From: Elephas maximus indicus | Lineage: Eukaryota > Chordata > Mammalia > Proboscidea > Elephantidae | Length of the DNA stretch: 64,000 bases | NCBI RefSeq assembly: GCF_024166365.1 | Contig: NC_064834.1 | Span: 54,974,001 to 55,038,000, forward strand | Direction of reading: 5' to 3' | In this document: positions 54,401 to 60,159 of the stretch, piece after piece | Numbering within the stretch: position 1 is the stretch's first letter | Layout: each line of letters starts with the position of its first letter | Notes under the pieces: generated by a model | The model's database searches: none | Told to the model about the DNA's origin: nothing | The model's input: only the letters and a program-made list of their open reading frames with translations | Translations under genes and position numbers: made by a program

Positions 54401-54402
54401 AG
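21456..54402 (+). CDS. NEURL1: NEURL1, neuralized E3 ubiquitin-protein ligase 1 (six-exon spliced CDS, short N-terminal isoform)
   Basis: Join of 21456-21489, 36242-36483, 36890-37211, 51465-52154, 53498-53644 and 54164-54402: 1674 nt including TAG, so 557 codons. Every junction is GT-AG and in phase. The protein is nearly identical to remembered mammalian NEURL1. By offset from the human protein, NHR1 is about residues 44-200 and NHR2 about 275-430; the RING at 504-543 is read directly. In the family, NHR domains bind substrates or partners (Notch ligands such as JAG1; CPEB3 in neurons) and the RING recruits E2 for mono-ubiquitination, at membranes and in neuronal cytoplasm. Length equals the human 574-residue form with an 11-residue N-terminus replacing 28 residues. 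No frameshift, premature stop or missing RING ligand was seen. NEURL1B is excluded by the near-identity to NEURL1. Introns are 14.75, 0.41, 14.25, 1.34 and 0.52 kb. Confidence 0.97.
21490..23259. other. Start of NEURL1 intron 1, no gene
   Basis: GC-rich DNA fading into ordinary intron; GT-rich patches near 21910-22010. A non-repetitive A/T block at 22780-22930 (AATTTCTAATTAAAAAC...) is a weak candidate conserved element. Frames open on both strands near 21302-22631 reflect GC bias. Confidence 0.4.
23260..23440 (+). repeat. MIR
   Basis: GCCTCAGTTTTCTCATCTGA, CATAGGACTGTTGTGAGGAT and AATGAGACAATATGTGTAG in MIR order. Confidence 0.7.
23975..24235 (+). repeat. Degenerate GT-rich low-complexity region
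   Basis: Long TG-rich stretch (GTGTGTTTGTGTGCATG and similar), an old (GT)n microsatellite. Similar shorter patches occur at 20465-20580, 32285-32450 and 21910-22020. Confidence 0.6.
24440..24515. repeat. Polypyrimidine tract
   Basis: About 75 bases of C/T with near-mirror blocks CCTCCTTTCTCCTCCTCTCC and CTCCCCTCCCCTCTCC; capable in principle of triplex (H-DNA) structure. Confidence 0.7.
25010..25450 (+). repeat. L2 tail and MIR fragments
   Basis: 25020-25085 has GTGCCTGGCACACATGAGCA and AGTAGGTGCTTGGTGAATGG. 25260-25450 has TGTGTGACTTTGGGTCAGTC and CTTCTGTAAATTGGAAACGG. Diverged. Confidence 0.55.
26275..26390 (+). repeat. MIR fragment
   Basis: TATGTGACCTTAGGTAAATC and TTCCTTATCTGTAAAATTGG. 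Confidence 0.6.
26391..26905 (+). repeat. Ancient interspersed repeat, family uncertain
   Basis: Starts CCGTATTAGTTATCTATTGC followed by a TGCATAACAAATTAACAAAA segment and GGCTTAAAACTACTCACATG. Its first about 90 bases resemble the element at 39020. I recognise this as a common mammalian repeat but cannot name the family surely. Confidence 0.5.
27343..27523 (-). mobile_element. AfroSINE with clear target-site duplication
   Basis: Flanked by CCACCAGGGAGA at 27331-27342 and 27524-27535. Antisense body: GTTGATTCTGACTCATAGTG, CTGCCCCATAGAGTTTCC, CTTTTGGTTAGCAGCCATAG, CTACCAGGGTTT. Inserted into an older L2-like sequence (27235-27345 and 27524-27560). Confidence 0.9.
27850..28285 (-). mobile_element. 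L1 3'-end fragment (afrotherian type)
   Basis: Antisense poly(A) as a T run at 27850-27868, then GATGAAGGTTTACAGAACAA, GTGACCTCATTACTGAGCTG and CTCTGTCCAGGACCCTCTAT. The same L1 3'UTR order as in elephant L1s. Confidence 0.7.
28790..28925 (+). repeat. L2/MIR-type fragment
   Basis: CTCACTGGGTCCTCACAATA, CAGAGAGGTGAAGCGACTTG, CCTAGAGTCACACAGCAAAT. Confidence 0.6.
29225..29500 (+). repeat. L2 fragment plus MIR-like remnant
   Basis: AACCATTTACTAAGCTTTAC, CACTATCTCACTTAATCTTT and GAGCCAGGATTTGAACCTA are L2-like. GGCCTGGGTTCAGATCTGGG near 29393 starts a MIR-like piece. Confidence 0.5.
30038..30355 (+). mobile_element. SINE with tRNA-Gly-like head
   Basis: TCAGTGGTAGAGTTCTCAAC and TGTTCAATTCCTGGCCAATG (tRNA-Gly-like), then GGAAGAAAGGACTGGTGATC, CTTCCAAAAATCAGCCAGTG and a diverged end GCTGCCATGAGTTAGGGGCC with AACAACAGCTAACAACAA. 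Confidence 0.85.
30356..31440 (-). mobile_element. Old L1 (L1M-type) split by an RTE/BovB insertion
   Basis: Antisense L1 pieces 30356-30657 (CTCCACCACAATCAAGATGT, CATACAAATGGAATCATATA) and 31168-31440 (GTTATCCATTCACCAGTTAA, GATTGCTGGGTCATATGG) are collinear on the L1 and interrupted only by 30658-31167. Confidence 0.85.
30658..31167 (+). mobile_element. RTE/BovB LINE 3' fragment with 5' inversion
   Basis: 30658 to about 31088 is antisense RTE ORF2 (AGACGAAGTCTTGCCATCTT, CACTTTAAAGAGGTCTTCTG). From about 31088, the 3' end runs in plus orientation (GTTGCTATGAGTTGGAACCG, ATGGCATCTAACAACAAC). The two parts are adjacent on the element. Approximate duplication GTGTTTTATT (30648-30657) / GTATTTCATT (31168-31177). 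No intact ORF. Confidence 0.75.
31560..31758 (-). mobile_element. L1 3'-end fragment
   Basis: Antisense: TTTTTATTTTGTCATTGTTG, ACACTGCAAAACAGGCACCA, TTACATTCTTCGAGTTGTGC. Interrupted on the right by the AfroSINE at 31766. Confidence 0.55.
31766..31937 (-). mobile_element. AfroSINE
   Basis: Antisense: ACCCTGTAGGACAGAGTCGA, CTTTTGGTTAGCAGCTGAAT, CACTGGTGTCACCAGGGTTC. Short duplication TAAGATA at 31759-31765 and 31938-31944. Confidence 0.9.
32040..32275 (+). repeat. MIR
   Basis: CTGGCTGTGTGACCTTGGGC, AAGTCACTTAATCTTCCTGA and ATGCTTGGTAAATAAATGGC. One of the best-preserved MIR copies here. Confidence 0.8.
32848..33326 (-). mobile_element. Old L1 (L1M-type) 3' region
   Basis: Antisense: GCTCTATTGAGGTATAATTG, GTGAGTTTTGACATACACAT, CCACCACAATCGAGATAATG, then CACTGCTGAGTAGTAGTCTA. 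Parallel to the 5785-6706 element; indels present. Confidence 0.75.
33327..33485 (+). mobile_element. AfroSINE, close to consensus
   Basis: GGAGCCCTGGCGGCACAGTG, GACTGCTAACCAAAAGGTGG, GCCCTATGGGGCAGTTCTAC and GGTCGCTATGAGCCAGAATC; the start GGAGCCCTGG is intact. Confidence 0.95.
34040..34110. repeat. Polypyrimidine tract
   Basis: C/T-only run with repeated CCCTCCCTCTCTCC-type blocks. Confidence 0.7.
34636..34836 (+). mobile_element. Mosaic SINE: AfroSINE head with tRNA-Gly-SINE body
   Basis: Flanked by AGAGCTGTCTG at 34625-34635 and 34837-34847. The head CATCTGCTAACCCAAAGGTT is AfroSINE-like. The body GAAGAAAGGCCTGATGATCT and ACTTCCAAAAAACAACCATC matches the body of the tRNA-Gly-type SINEs at 7226 and 30038. 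Shared 3' end GAGTTGGATTTGACTCAATG. Confidence 0.85.
35186..35345 (-). mobile_element. L1 3'-end fragment
   Basis: Antisense: GTGTTTTCAGTGAAAGTTTA, TTCAACAATTTCTACACAAA, GACATTGGTTACATTCTTCA. Same layout as 27850 and 31560. Confidence 0.6.
35395..35523 (+). repeat. LINE2 3'-end fragment
   Basis: CTGGACTGTTGGCATCTTGA, CTCCAGTGCCTAGGACAGGA, ATATTTATTGAATAGAATAA. Abuts the minisatellite. Confidence 0.55.
35535..36151 (+). repeat. 40-bp-unit minisatellite in intron 1
   Basis: About 15 imperfect copies of a G/T-rich unit containing GGAGGTGGTGGGTGAAGGAT and GATGGTAGATGGTGGTGGT. The period is 40 bases where exact (starts at 35761, 35801 and 35841; 36080 and 36120), with 37-base and shorter variants elsewhere. 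It ends 91 bases before exon 2. The plus strand is packed with GG/GGG runs. The long His/Pro-rich frame on the minus strand is only this repeat translated. Confidence 0.95.
36242..36483 (+). CDS. NEURL1: NEURL1 coding exon 2 (start of NHR1)
   Basis: Begins after TTCCCTTGCAG and ends AAG|GTGGGA. Residues 12-92, from DSIGGSFPV to EQVRLK. It is the first exon common to both known N-terminal isoforms. It holds the His/Cys-rich linker ([10 protein letters not shown]) and the first strands of NHR1 (about residue 44 on, [12 protein letters not shown]). 242 nt; together with the 34 nt of exon 1 it closes on a codon boundary. Confidence 0.97.
36890..37211 (+). CDS. NEURL1: NEURL1 coding exon 3 (body of NHR1)
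   Basis: Acceptor CTGCCCAG at 36882-36889, donor TTG|GTGAGT. Residues 93-199, containing most of the first neuralized homology repeat, including [20 protein letters not shown] and the [14 protein letters not shown] strand pair. The NHR fold is a SPRY-like beta sandwich that binds substrate. 322 nt, leaving one base of a split Asp codon. Intron 2 upstream is only 406 bp and pyrimidine-rich. Confidence 0.97.
37560..37770 (+). repeat. LINE2 fragment
   Basis: AGTACTTACTTTGTTAGTGC, TCTCATAGCAACCTTGGGAG, CTCAGGGAGGTTGAATTGC, with a T run at 37581-37592. Confidence 0.6.
38080..38430 (+). repeat. MIR/L2 remnants
   Basis: GGTCACACAGTGAGTTGGTG and GGACTAGAACCCTGGTCCCC at 38105-38160; GCTTCTTCATCTGTAAAATG and GATGCTCAACCAATACTCC at 38305-38425. 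Confidence 0.5.
38465..38720. other. AT-rich unique block in intron 3
   Basis: Non-repetitive A/T-rich sequence (TTTTATTAACTAATACTTC, CATTCACATTAACGTG). Possibly a conserved non-coding element; no known site cluster recognised. Confidence 0.25.
38860..39016 (+). repeat. MIR
   Basis: CAGACCCAGCTCAGATCTTG, CAGTTTCCTCATCTGTAAAA, AAGGATCATGTCAAGCAGTT. Confidence 0.65.
39020..39522 (+). repeat. Interspersed repeat, family uncertain (related to 26391 element)
   Basis: TTAGTCATCTAGTGCTGCTA, AACAGAAATACCACAAGTGG, GAGAAATTTATTCTCTCATA at the start; GGGGATACGTAATTCAATCC near the end. Sequence order is familiar from elephant DNA, but I cannot assign LTR or DNA transposon class with certainty. Confidence 0.5.
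40345..40525 (+). repeat. LINE2-type fragment
   Basis: TTAATCTCATTTAACCCTCC, GGGAGAAAACTGAGGCCTGT and GGGGCTTGAACTGAGTTTTC. Confidence 0.55.
40780..41010. promoter_or_regulatory. NEURL1: Candidate conserved enhancer in intron 3
   Basis: Non-repetitive, A/T-rich block between GC-richer intron. It contains two CTATAAAT MEF2-like motifs (40787 and 40893 areas), a homeodomain-type TTCAATTAGCAGATTAAAA (40947-40966 area) and TGATTTCCATCCC. Site types are inferred from motifs only; no conservation data. Confidence 0.35.
42420..42605 (+). mobile_element. AfroSINE, long-body subtype
   Basis: GGAGCCCAGGAGGTGTAACG, TTAAGCACTTGATGGGCAGT, a module GACCTGGTGATCTGCTGCAA with GATTACAGCCTAGGAAACTC, and TATGAGTTGGAATTGACTCC. 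Confidence 0.9.
43735..43975 (+). repeat. LINE2 3'-end fragment
   Basis: TTACTGAACGCTTACTATGT, ATCCTCACATCAACCCTAAA, AAATGGAGACTCAGAAAGGT, CAAGGTCACACAGCTGGTAG. Confidence 0.75.
44495..44690 (+). repeat. MIR
   Basis: GCTTTGGGCAAGTTTCTCAG, CCTCCTCATCTGTTTTTTGG, CTCACAGTTATATACAAG; diverged. Confidence 0.55.
45005..45032. repeat. (AC)n microsatellite
   Basis: TACACACACACACACACGCA at about 45011-45029. Confidence 0.8.
47225..47430 (+). repeat. LINE2-type fragment
   Basis: ATCAAGTACCTTCTAGGTCC, AAGGCAGGCATTATTATCCC and GCCCAACAGCCAAGAAGACA. Confidence 0.5.
47482..47707 (-). mobile_element. BovB/RTE LINE 3' end with ORF2 C-terminus
   Basis: Minus-strand reading gives [16 protein letters not shown] and [15 protein letters not shown], the typical end of BovB/RTE ORF2 (family: GRPSTRWTD, AQDRAAW, LVHRVTKSR). 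The 3' end GTTGTTATTAGGTGCTGTTG lies at the left. Duplication ATGATAAT at 47474-47481 and 47708-47715. Heavily 5'-truncated. Confidence 0.85.
47735..48035 (+). repeat. LINE2 3'-end fragment
   Basis: ATGCTGTGCCAGGTACTCTA, TTAATCCATTTATTCTTCAC, GGTCATACGGCCAGGAAATG, GGATTTGAACCCAGTCTGAT. The phrase with TGCTGTGCCAGRTACTCTAC occurs twice, a small internal duplication. Confidence 0.65.
48120..48315 (+). mobile_element. AfroSINE, long-body subtype
   Basis: GGAGCCCTGGTGGTACAATG, CATTCAGCTGTTAGATGAAA, GTAGTCTGCTTCTGTAAAGA, ATTACAGCCTTGGAAACGCT, TATGAGTCGAAATTGATCGA. Confidence 0.95.
48496..48655 (-). mobile_element. AfroSINE with target-site duplication
   Basis: Flanked by AGAGGTAGTTA at 48485-48495 and 48656-48666. 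Antisense body GTTGATTCCAACTCATAGTG and CTTTTGGTTAGCAGCCTAAT, ending CCACCAGGGCTCC. Confidence 0.95.
49695..49860 (+). repeat. MIR
   Basis: GGAGTTGGACAGACCTTGC, CTGAATCTGTCACTTGATGC and TATCTGTAAAATGGACCACC. Confidence 0.6.
49995..50150 (-). mobile_element. hAT-Charlie-type DNA element (MER58-like)
   Basis: Ends TCATAAAAGGTTAAAAACCA CTG, the reverse of the CAGTGGTTCTTAACC-type terminus, with CATCGGATTGTCAAAGCG before it. Family from memory. Confidence 0.5.
50157..50192 (+). pseudogene. U2 snRNA 5'-end pseudogene fragment
   Basis: 36 bases containing GGCCTTTTGGCTAAGATCAA match the first 36 bases of U2 snRNA with three mismatches (33/36, against remembered U2). The rest of U2 is absent, so it is a 3'-truncated retropseudogene and not functional. 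Starts only a few bases after the MER58-like terminus. Confidence 0.75.
50395..50560 (+). repeat. MIR fragment
   Basis: GTTTGATTCCCAGCTAAGTC, GTTTACTTCACTTCTCTCAG and GGATGAGAGAATTTGTGCAG. Confidence 0.55.
50585..50737 (+). mobile_element. AfroSINE with target-site duplication and small 3' deletion
   Basis: ACCCTGGTGGTGTAGTGCTT, GCTGCTAACCGAAAGGTCGG, CTATGGGGCAGTTCTACCCT, then directly AATCGACTCGATGGCAGTG: the usual GGTCGCTATGAGTCG segment is missing. Duplication TAGTGTTAG(C/G)ATG at 50572-50584 and 50738-50750; the first two or three bases of the element may overlap it. Confidence 0.9.
50745..50860 (+). repeat. Old L2-like fragment
   Basis: AAATATTTACTGAGTGTCTA, CTAAGTGCGTGGCACTCTTC and TAGGTGCTGGGAATAAAG. 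Confidence 0.5.
50949..50964. repeat. (TA)n microsatellite
   Basis: TATATATATATATATA immediately before the T run and the AfroSINE at 50973. Confidence 0.85.
50973..51140 (+). mobile_element. Young AfroSINE
   Basis: GGAAACCCTGGTGGCATAGC, GGGTCGGCAGTTCAAATCCG, GCGCTCCTTGGAAACTCTGT, GGGTCGCTATGGGTCGGAAT and CGACTCGACGGCACTGGGTG. The intact CpGs and near-consensus sequence suggest a recent insertion. Confidence 0.95.
51440..52200 (+). other. NEURL1: CpG island covering exon 4
   Basis: Dense CpG (for example GCGGCCGTCGCTGCGGCGAG, GCGCGCTCGTCTTCACC) limited to exon 4 and its edges, in otherwise CpG-poor intron. An intragenic island well downstream of the promoter. Confidence 0.85.
51465..52154 (+). 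CDS. NEURL1: NEURL1 coding exon 4 (linker and NHR2)
   Basis: Acceptor GGGCCCGCAG, donor CTCG|GTGAGT; 690 nt, residues 200-429 plus one base. It encodes the acidic/Arg-rich linker ([20 protein letters not shown]), a low-complexity stretch ([14 protein letters not shown]) and the complete second NHR, from about [12 protein letters not shown] to TQIRIL. Extremely GC- and CpG-rich relative to neighbouring introns. As a result, several other frames are open on both strands; only this frame continues through the splice sites and matches NEURL1. Confidence 0.97.
52155..53497. other. NEURL1 intron 4
   Basis: 1.34 kb with weak MIR/L2 remnants (52565-52720, GAATCTTATTGAGCACCTCC; 52880-52980) and a purine-rich stretch near 52970-53030. 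No young repeat or hidden exon seen. Confidence 0.6.
53498..53644 (+). CDS. NEURL1: NEURL1 coding exon 5 (Ser/Pro linker)
   Basis: Acceptor TGCTTTTGCAG, donor GGTG|GTACGT. 147 nt, residues 430-478, a Ser/Pro/Thr-rich, probably disordered linker ([20 protein letters not shown]) between NHR2 and the RING. Many SP and TP pairs could be proline-directed phosphorylation sites (inference). Confidence 0.95.
53645..54163. other. NEURL1 intron 5
   Basis: 519 bp between exons 5 and 6, non-repetitive as far as can be read. No retained coding frame. Confidence 0.7.
54164..54402 (+). CDS. NEURL1: NEURL1 coding exon 6 (C3HC4 RING and stop)
   Basis: Acceptor CTTGTCTCCAG, stop TAG at 54400-54402. Residues 479-557. 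RING ligands read directly: C504, C507, C519, H521, C525, C528, C540, C543 (genomic 54238-54357), a complete C3HC4 set close to the C-terminus as in all neuralized proteins. The tail ends KTYRSS. The RING binds the E2 and is required for ligase activity. Confidence 0.97.
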
Positions 54403-55405
54403 CCCAGTGCCATGCCCTGCCCCATGCGCCCACCTCCTCAGACTGGCTCAGTTCCAGCTGAGGGGCAAGCCGACAGGGCCCTTCTCTTCTTCCTCTTTTT
54501 GGAAACTCTTTTCCCTTCTCCATTAAACATGGGAAACTGAGGCCCCTCAAGCTTTGGAGAGACAGAGGGGGTGTCAGGCAGGGAGGCGGGGGCATAAGCA
54601 GATTGCCTGGCAGAGGGGAGGGGAGGAGTCCCTATCTTTCCCTTCTCTGCACCTGATTTTTCCCCGCATGCTGGGGGGTAAATTGGAGTCTCAGCCTGTT
54701 CTAGTCTTGCCCCATCTGGGGCCAATTTCTCGGAGGTCCCTGTAGTCTATGTGGCATCTTTGTGAGGAGTAAAAAACGCTCCCCTTCCTCTGGGCAGATG
54801 TGCTTGGCTAGTGGAGTATAGACTGCATCTTAGCCTCCATTTGCTGCTTCCGTCAACTGCCCTTGAGCAGCGCTCAACCTGCTCAGCAGCAGCTCTGGCA
54901 GGCAGCTCCTCAGCTGCTTTTTGCTCTCTCACTTGTGCCACCTCCTTCTTCCTCTCTTCCCTGCTCTTTGGGCCTGGCAGCCAGGAGTCAGAGACCAGTG
55001 GATGCCCTTCGCCCATGGACAGGCTGCAGCCTCCATGCCAAGTCTCTCTTCCACCCACCTAAGATGGGTGGATGTATAGGCTGCAGAAGGCTCCCAGCTC
55101 TCTGTCCCTGGCCCCCTGGCCTGGCTGAGATGGGGAGGCCCCTTCCTGGCTGTAGCCTTTCTGTCCCAATCATCTCACTGGCTGCCACTGCCCAGGGGTG
55201 GCTGTTTGGTATGGGCTGGGGAGTGGGGTCCGTCCTCTGTTACGGTCTCCAAGAACAAGTTTGCAGCCACCTTCCCTGACCTGTTCTCCCACATCTCATT
55301 GCTGACCTGGGCTGATGCTCAGGATGGCTGTAGCATCCCTGGGAGGGGGCCAGGGGCCTGGGTTGGTGGGGAGCTTCCCTGGGTAAGATCGGCCTTTCCT
55401 CTTAT

Positions 55406-55420
55406 ATTTATTTATTTATT
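55406..55420 (+). promoter_or_regulatory. NEURL1: AU-rich element in NEURL1 3'UTR
   Basis: ATTTATTTATTTATT: three overlapping AUUUA pentamers in the sense strand of the 3'UTR. Such elements bind ELAV/HuR, TTP and AUF1 proteins to control stability or translation. Function here is inferred from the motif only. Confidence 0.6.
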
Positions 55421-56433
55421 AGGTTTGTGGGTTCTTTTGTTTTGTTTTTGTGGTTGAGTTCCCATCACTGGGGCCCCTAGAAATGCTGTCCTGGTGAGCA
55501 GGGGCCTCAGAAGTATAGTTATCATTCAAAACCTTCCCCAGACTCCAGCCTCAAAGCCCACAGCTGGCCCTGCTCACTGTGAATTGGAACTCCAGAATGA
55601 ATTGGACTTAGAAGAAGGGGCCGAGTTGGGAGACCTCCTGATGAATTATGTCCATTTTATAGAAGGGCACACAAAGCCCCCTTAGTGGAGTGGCCTGGAG
55701 TTGGAGGGTCACTTGGACCCTCAAAGTGCCCTTCTTCCCTGGGCTGGAGCAGGGTCATCATGGGTTGGCTCAGATGCATGAGGGGAGCCCAGCTTGGGGC
55801 TAGGGAACAGGGCTTGGGGGGGCTTGTCATGGCAGGACAAGGGGCTTATTAGGAAAGACTCTCCATCCTGGGAAGATGAGAAGGAAAGGAGCCAGGCTCC
55901 CAACACCCTGGTTCTGGGGTGAGCGAATGCCCCCCTACCCTTAGGGTACAGTCATCTCAGCCCTGCCCGCCCTGTCCTGATGGCTGAGGACTGGTTTTAC
56001 CTCTTCCCCCTTACTGGCTTTTTTGTGCCCGTCAGAGAGTGCTTCTCCATATGACAGGCAGAGTGTGGAGCTGGTGGTCAGGTCACTAGGACTCTAGTCC
56101 TGGCCACTGACCAGCTGTGTGGCCCTGGCCAGTTCCGAGCCCTTTCAAACCTCAGCTTCCACTTCTGTAAAATGGTCATGTGGGTGTCAGGCAGACTCTG
56201 GGAAGTTCTTTGGAGAGAGGCTGCAATGGCATGGTGCAACAGGAGAGCACTGGGTAGTGGCCCCGTCTGGCCAGGGGACCCACCTCAGAGGCAAAGAGAG
56301 ATCTCAAGAGGCAGGGGCTTTGTGGCCTGAGGGTCTGAAGAGGAAGCCATGCGTCCCATTATCTCTGTTAGTGCGTGGAGGGGAGGGGGAGCAGCCCTGC
56401 CTCCCTTTGTGAATTCCGGTCTCTGTGATTGTG

Positions 56434-56439
56434 AATAAA
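56434..56439 (+). terminator. NEURL1: NEURL1 poly(A) signal
   Basis: Canonical AATAAA in GTGAATAAAGGTG, followed within about 40 bases by the GT-rich run TGTGTTGTGCGGTGG. It is the only well-placed canonical signal at the end of the 3'UTR. Confidence 0.85.
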
Positions 56440-56455
56440 GGTGATTTCGTACCAG

Positions 56456-57505
56456 CCTGAGGGCTGTGTTGTGCGGTGGAGGGGTGGGGAGGGAGGGCTA
56501 GTGTGTGTGTGTGTGGTGTGTGTGTATGTGTATGTGGAGGGTCAGGTGTCCTGGATAGGTGGCGAGTCAGCTAGAGGCATGGGCCTGGCCTTGGGGATAA
56601 CTGTGGGTCTCTCAGGCACCCAAATGAGCTGGATCAATCAGGGAAGCCTCCCTGGGTTGAGGGGGCTGGAGCATGACCTGGGGTTTGGACAGGCACAGCA
56701 GGGATCAGAATGCCAGGTGAGCCTTGTTGCAGACTGAAAGGGAGAAGCCACTGCTTTTCAGATGGCCTTTGTACCCCAGGCTGTGGGGAGCGAGGTGTGG
56801 AGCAGAAGCAGCGGAGCCTGTGAGGACCTCAGCTTCCTTTGAAGGCTGAGCAGTGCAAGGACCTGGCCCACAGCCCTTGTGGGGCAGGCAGTGCTGCCTA
56901 GGGGCCAAGGGAGGTATGGCAGGTCCCCCATTCAGGTCTGTAGGAGCTGTGCCGAGCTCAGGTGCATTCCCACTGGTGGGTGCAGAGGCCTGTACCAAAT
57001 GGATGGCACAGCTGGGGAAGAGGGAGACCTCAGGGCAGAAACCTTCAGGGAAACTTTCTGGAGAATGCAGGGCCCTGGCCCCAGGTCTAGGCAGTGGTGG
57101 AATCTCTCATTTGGCGAAGCCAGGCCTCTGAAGCACATGGGGCACCTGCCCTCCCTCCCTCCCCCCCAAGCCCCAAAAGGATCCTCTGGCTCCCCAGCTT
57201 TCACCTACATTTGAGCAGCCGTGGCTGCTGCCTCCACCAGAACCACCTGGCCCTGCGTCTTTCAAAGCTTTGGCCATTGCCCAGAGAACCTCTTCCTGAA
57301 GGAAGGGAGGGGGCTGGAGGATCTTGAGCATGGTTCTCACTAAAAACAGTGGGACTTACCCACCCTTCCTTCCCCCAGCAAAAGCTTCGATCTCTTGGCA
57401 GGCCCCGGATCCTGGAGTTCATGCTGCATTTGGGGTAGTGTGGCTTTTGCTAGTCAGTTGGATGGGTTTCCTGGCAGCGGGGAGAATTAAGAAGTGATTC
57501 TATGC
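56456..57505. other. Short intergenic interval between two convergent 3' ends
   Basis: About 1.05 kb between the NEURL1 poly(A) signal and the minus-strand poly(A) signal. Starts with a GT-rich stretch (56500-56540, imperfect (GT)n). No coding exon, SINE or RNA gene recognised. Confidence 0.6.
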
Positions 57506-57524
57506 AGTTAAAAAGGCCAAAAAC

Positions 57525-57530
57525 TTTATT
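57525..57530 (-). terminator. SH3PXD2A: Distal poly(A) signal of the minus-strand gene
   Basis: TTTATT on plus, AATAAA on minus, in the context CTAAATAAAGTTTTTGG. It sits at the boundary between repeat-free UTR-like sequence and the short interval after NEURL1. Cleavage is expected about 15-20 bases to the left. Confidence 0.6.
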
Positions 57531-59958
57531 TAGTTTTCAGGGAAGTATACGATGCATGTAAACATAAACAAAATATAAAACAAAACAACCCAAATCTTAC
57601 AGTCTAGAAGCATGCCAAGACAGAGTATTTTCTGCAGACCAAAGAGTCCCGTCAAAGTGATAAAGGACACCTGGGAAGTGGCAGGCCAAGGGGCTGTGTC
57701 GTTCCCCAAGGATGCTGCATTCTTGTGATGAGATTAAAAAAAAAAAAAATCACTTAAAAATATTAGAAACATGGAAATAGTTTAGCACCACCATTGGTCC
57801 TAGAAATTTTTTAGCACTCAAATTGACCACATTGAACCCGATGGCATTTTCTCCAGTTTCCCTACTGAAGGGGAAGAGGGAACACCCTGGAGGTAGGGAT
57901 CCTCCTGACCTCATGGAGCTCTGGTCCGTTCTGACCACACCGAGCTGCTAGAAGCTGGGAAGGGTCGAGTGGACACCATGAGGAATTCCCCAAAGTTCTG
58001 GAGCCCCAGAGGCATTCACTAGTTCACATCCAGCCATGCAGTCCACACACCCATGCTTCGGGGACCTGCCACTCACACCTGTCTCATTCATAAGCCCACC
58101 TTCCTGCAGACCTCTTGATAACTGGCAGTGAACCCCACTTTCCATCCTGTGTCCTGGATTAAAGGAAAACTGTTGCAGAGCTAAGAAATTGCAAATTCAA
58201 GAACAGTGGCTCCGTTTACACCTCTGTCTCCAAAGCAAAACTCTTAAGAGTGTGCCTTGATTATAGGCCACTACAAAAGGAAAGGGTATGCCCATGGATG
58301 AGTCTGCATTTCACCAGGTCTTCTAATTCACACCAGGGAGGCAGGCTCAGCACACTGATGAACCACAAGTTATTAACCTTGAGAACAGCTGGTACTAACA
58401 GAACAACAGATGAGGTTGCCTTCCTCCCACATCTGCCTGAAGGAGCCTGGGCCCCGAGGTTCCAGTCTGAAAATGGTGGGTCCCTACTGCATCATGGTGA
58501 CTGGGTCTCTGATTCAAACAACTTTGAGGATCTGGCTCTGGATTGGACAGTCAATGCGTAGGGAAAACCAGCTGGGAACCTGGGACATAGATACATGTTC
58601 TCGAGCCAAGGTCTCCAAACTCTGATGAAGATTGATGGGTTGTTGCTGACTGGCCCTCTCCACTACATAAATCAGTGGCCATCCATTGAGGACCCAGTTT
58701 GTGGCCCAGTGTGTAGCAGTTTTCTCTGGCTAGCTGATTGTATGGCCAAATTTGGAGGCCTTTCCAACCTGCTGTGGCTGGACCCCTGGGTGTTGAATTG
58801 CTTAATTCCAGCCAACCTGCTCTCCTCTCCTTCATGAAACACTCAGAATTGACTTACTCCTTCTTCTTAACAAAGACAAAACTCAAAATTCCAAACCCTC
58901 TCCAAGCCTTCTCACACCATCTCTTTCCTGCCCAGAAGACAACCTCTTCTGGAAGCCTCCTTCCCAGTAAAGGGACGGTAAGCCCCAGCCACCCCAAACG
59001 TCCACACACTCATCTCACTGACATGCCTCTTGCTCACCTCCAACATGCTCAATCAACCCTCTGCTCTGAAACAGCAAGCCTTCCTCTCTTAAGGAGGCCC
59101 AGCCCATTAGCCAGGATGGAATTGGGAGCAAGACCGGGACCATCAACATGGGACCCCATTCTCTAAGGCCACAAAGTTCTAGGGTTTGAATGAGGGAGAG
59201 GACTGATTGTCCAGGTCAAGTGCAAACTCAAGATTAAAGATTGTGGGAGGGTTGCATGGTAATTCCAACCCTGGATCAAGGCCTTGAAAAGTACAGCCCT
59301 CCACCCAGTCCAGGGTCTGTAAGTGCCAATATGCCCAACTTCGGGCCAGGACACCCAGGTGTGGCAGGACAAAGTGGGAAAGAAACTAAAATCAGAGGGC
59401 TGTTTTTCCTGAAAAGAGGCTATAGGTTACCGATCTTGTCCTCTCACTGGCTCTGACCATAGAGCTTGGGAACCACAGGCATGAGGCTGCACCAAACAGG
59501 GATGATGGTTAGCCAAAATGTTCAGTAGGGTCTGGGGGTGGGGGTGGGGTGGTTAGGGGAGGGCTCCATAGTATTCCCATTAAATGTCCAGCTGGCCCTG
59601 TGGTCTACAGATTATAGTGTTTATGTATGCACAGGCATGAGTCTTGCTGGGCTCACAGGAGCAGGCTCTCATCCCGACCAGCCTGCCCGAGTCTCAGAAA
59701 TACTAGAACCAAGAGGTCAGAGCTCTTTTACTTTATGGGGATTGTCACACTGATGACATGTACAGTAACAGGTGGGAGTCGGCCTGCTAGAGAACACATC
59801 TGCAGGTGGGTGACCCAACTAAAACAGCATCGCCCACCCAACAGCATCTCTCTTCCACATCTTCATTTTGGAGGCAGGGACAATGGCCTAGGCTGCTTCT
59901 GCTAGATCTGTTAATGCCAGTGTGAAGTTTCCAACTAAATACTTAATAAAATAATTAC

Positions 59959-59977
59959 AAAAAAAAAAAAAAAAAAG
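59959..59977. repeat. Poly(A) run in UTR-like region
   Basis: About 18 consecutive A on plus (T on minus) following AATAAAATAATTAC. No recognisable retroposed body precedes it on plus. Confidence 0.6.
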
Positions 59978-60159
59978 ACACATTGCACTCTCCAGCCAGA
60001 ATTATGTGTGCGAATCACACATACACTTGATGCCAGAAGCTGTGAGTCCCATGGGACCTGCCCAATGCCAAGGACTCATTCAGTGGAGACAGCTTGCCCG
60101 GTGTTTTTTTCCTCTAACCCCATATTATTTAGTTTAAGTGGGAAATCGCCAACACTCAT

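Larger units (their letters stand above)
54403..56455 (+). other. NEURL1: NEURL1 3' untranslated region
   Basis: About 2.05 kb from the stop codon to just past the AATAAA at 56434-56439; the cleavage position is estimated. Free of young SINEs, with a GT-rich tract just downstream that fits a poly(A) downstream element. It contains an AU-rich element at 55406-55420, a MIR-like patch near 56085-56180 and short old-repeat remnants around 55620-55680. Open frames inside it show no conservation or domain. Confidence 0.85.
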
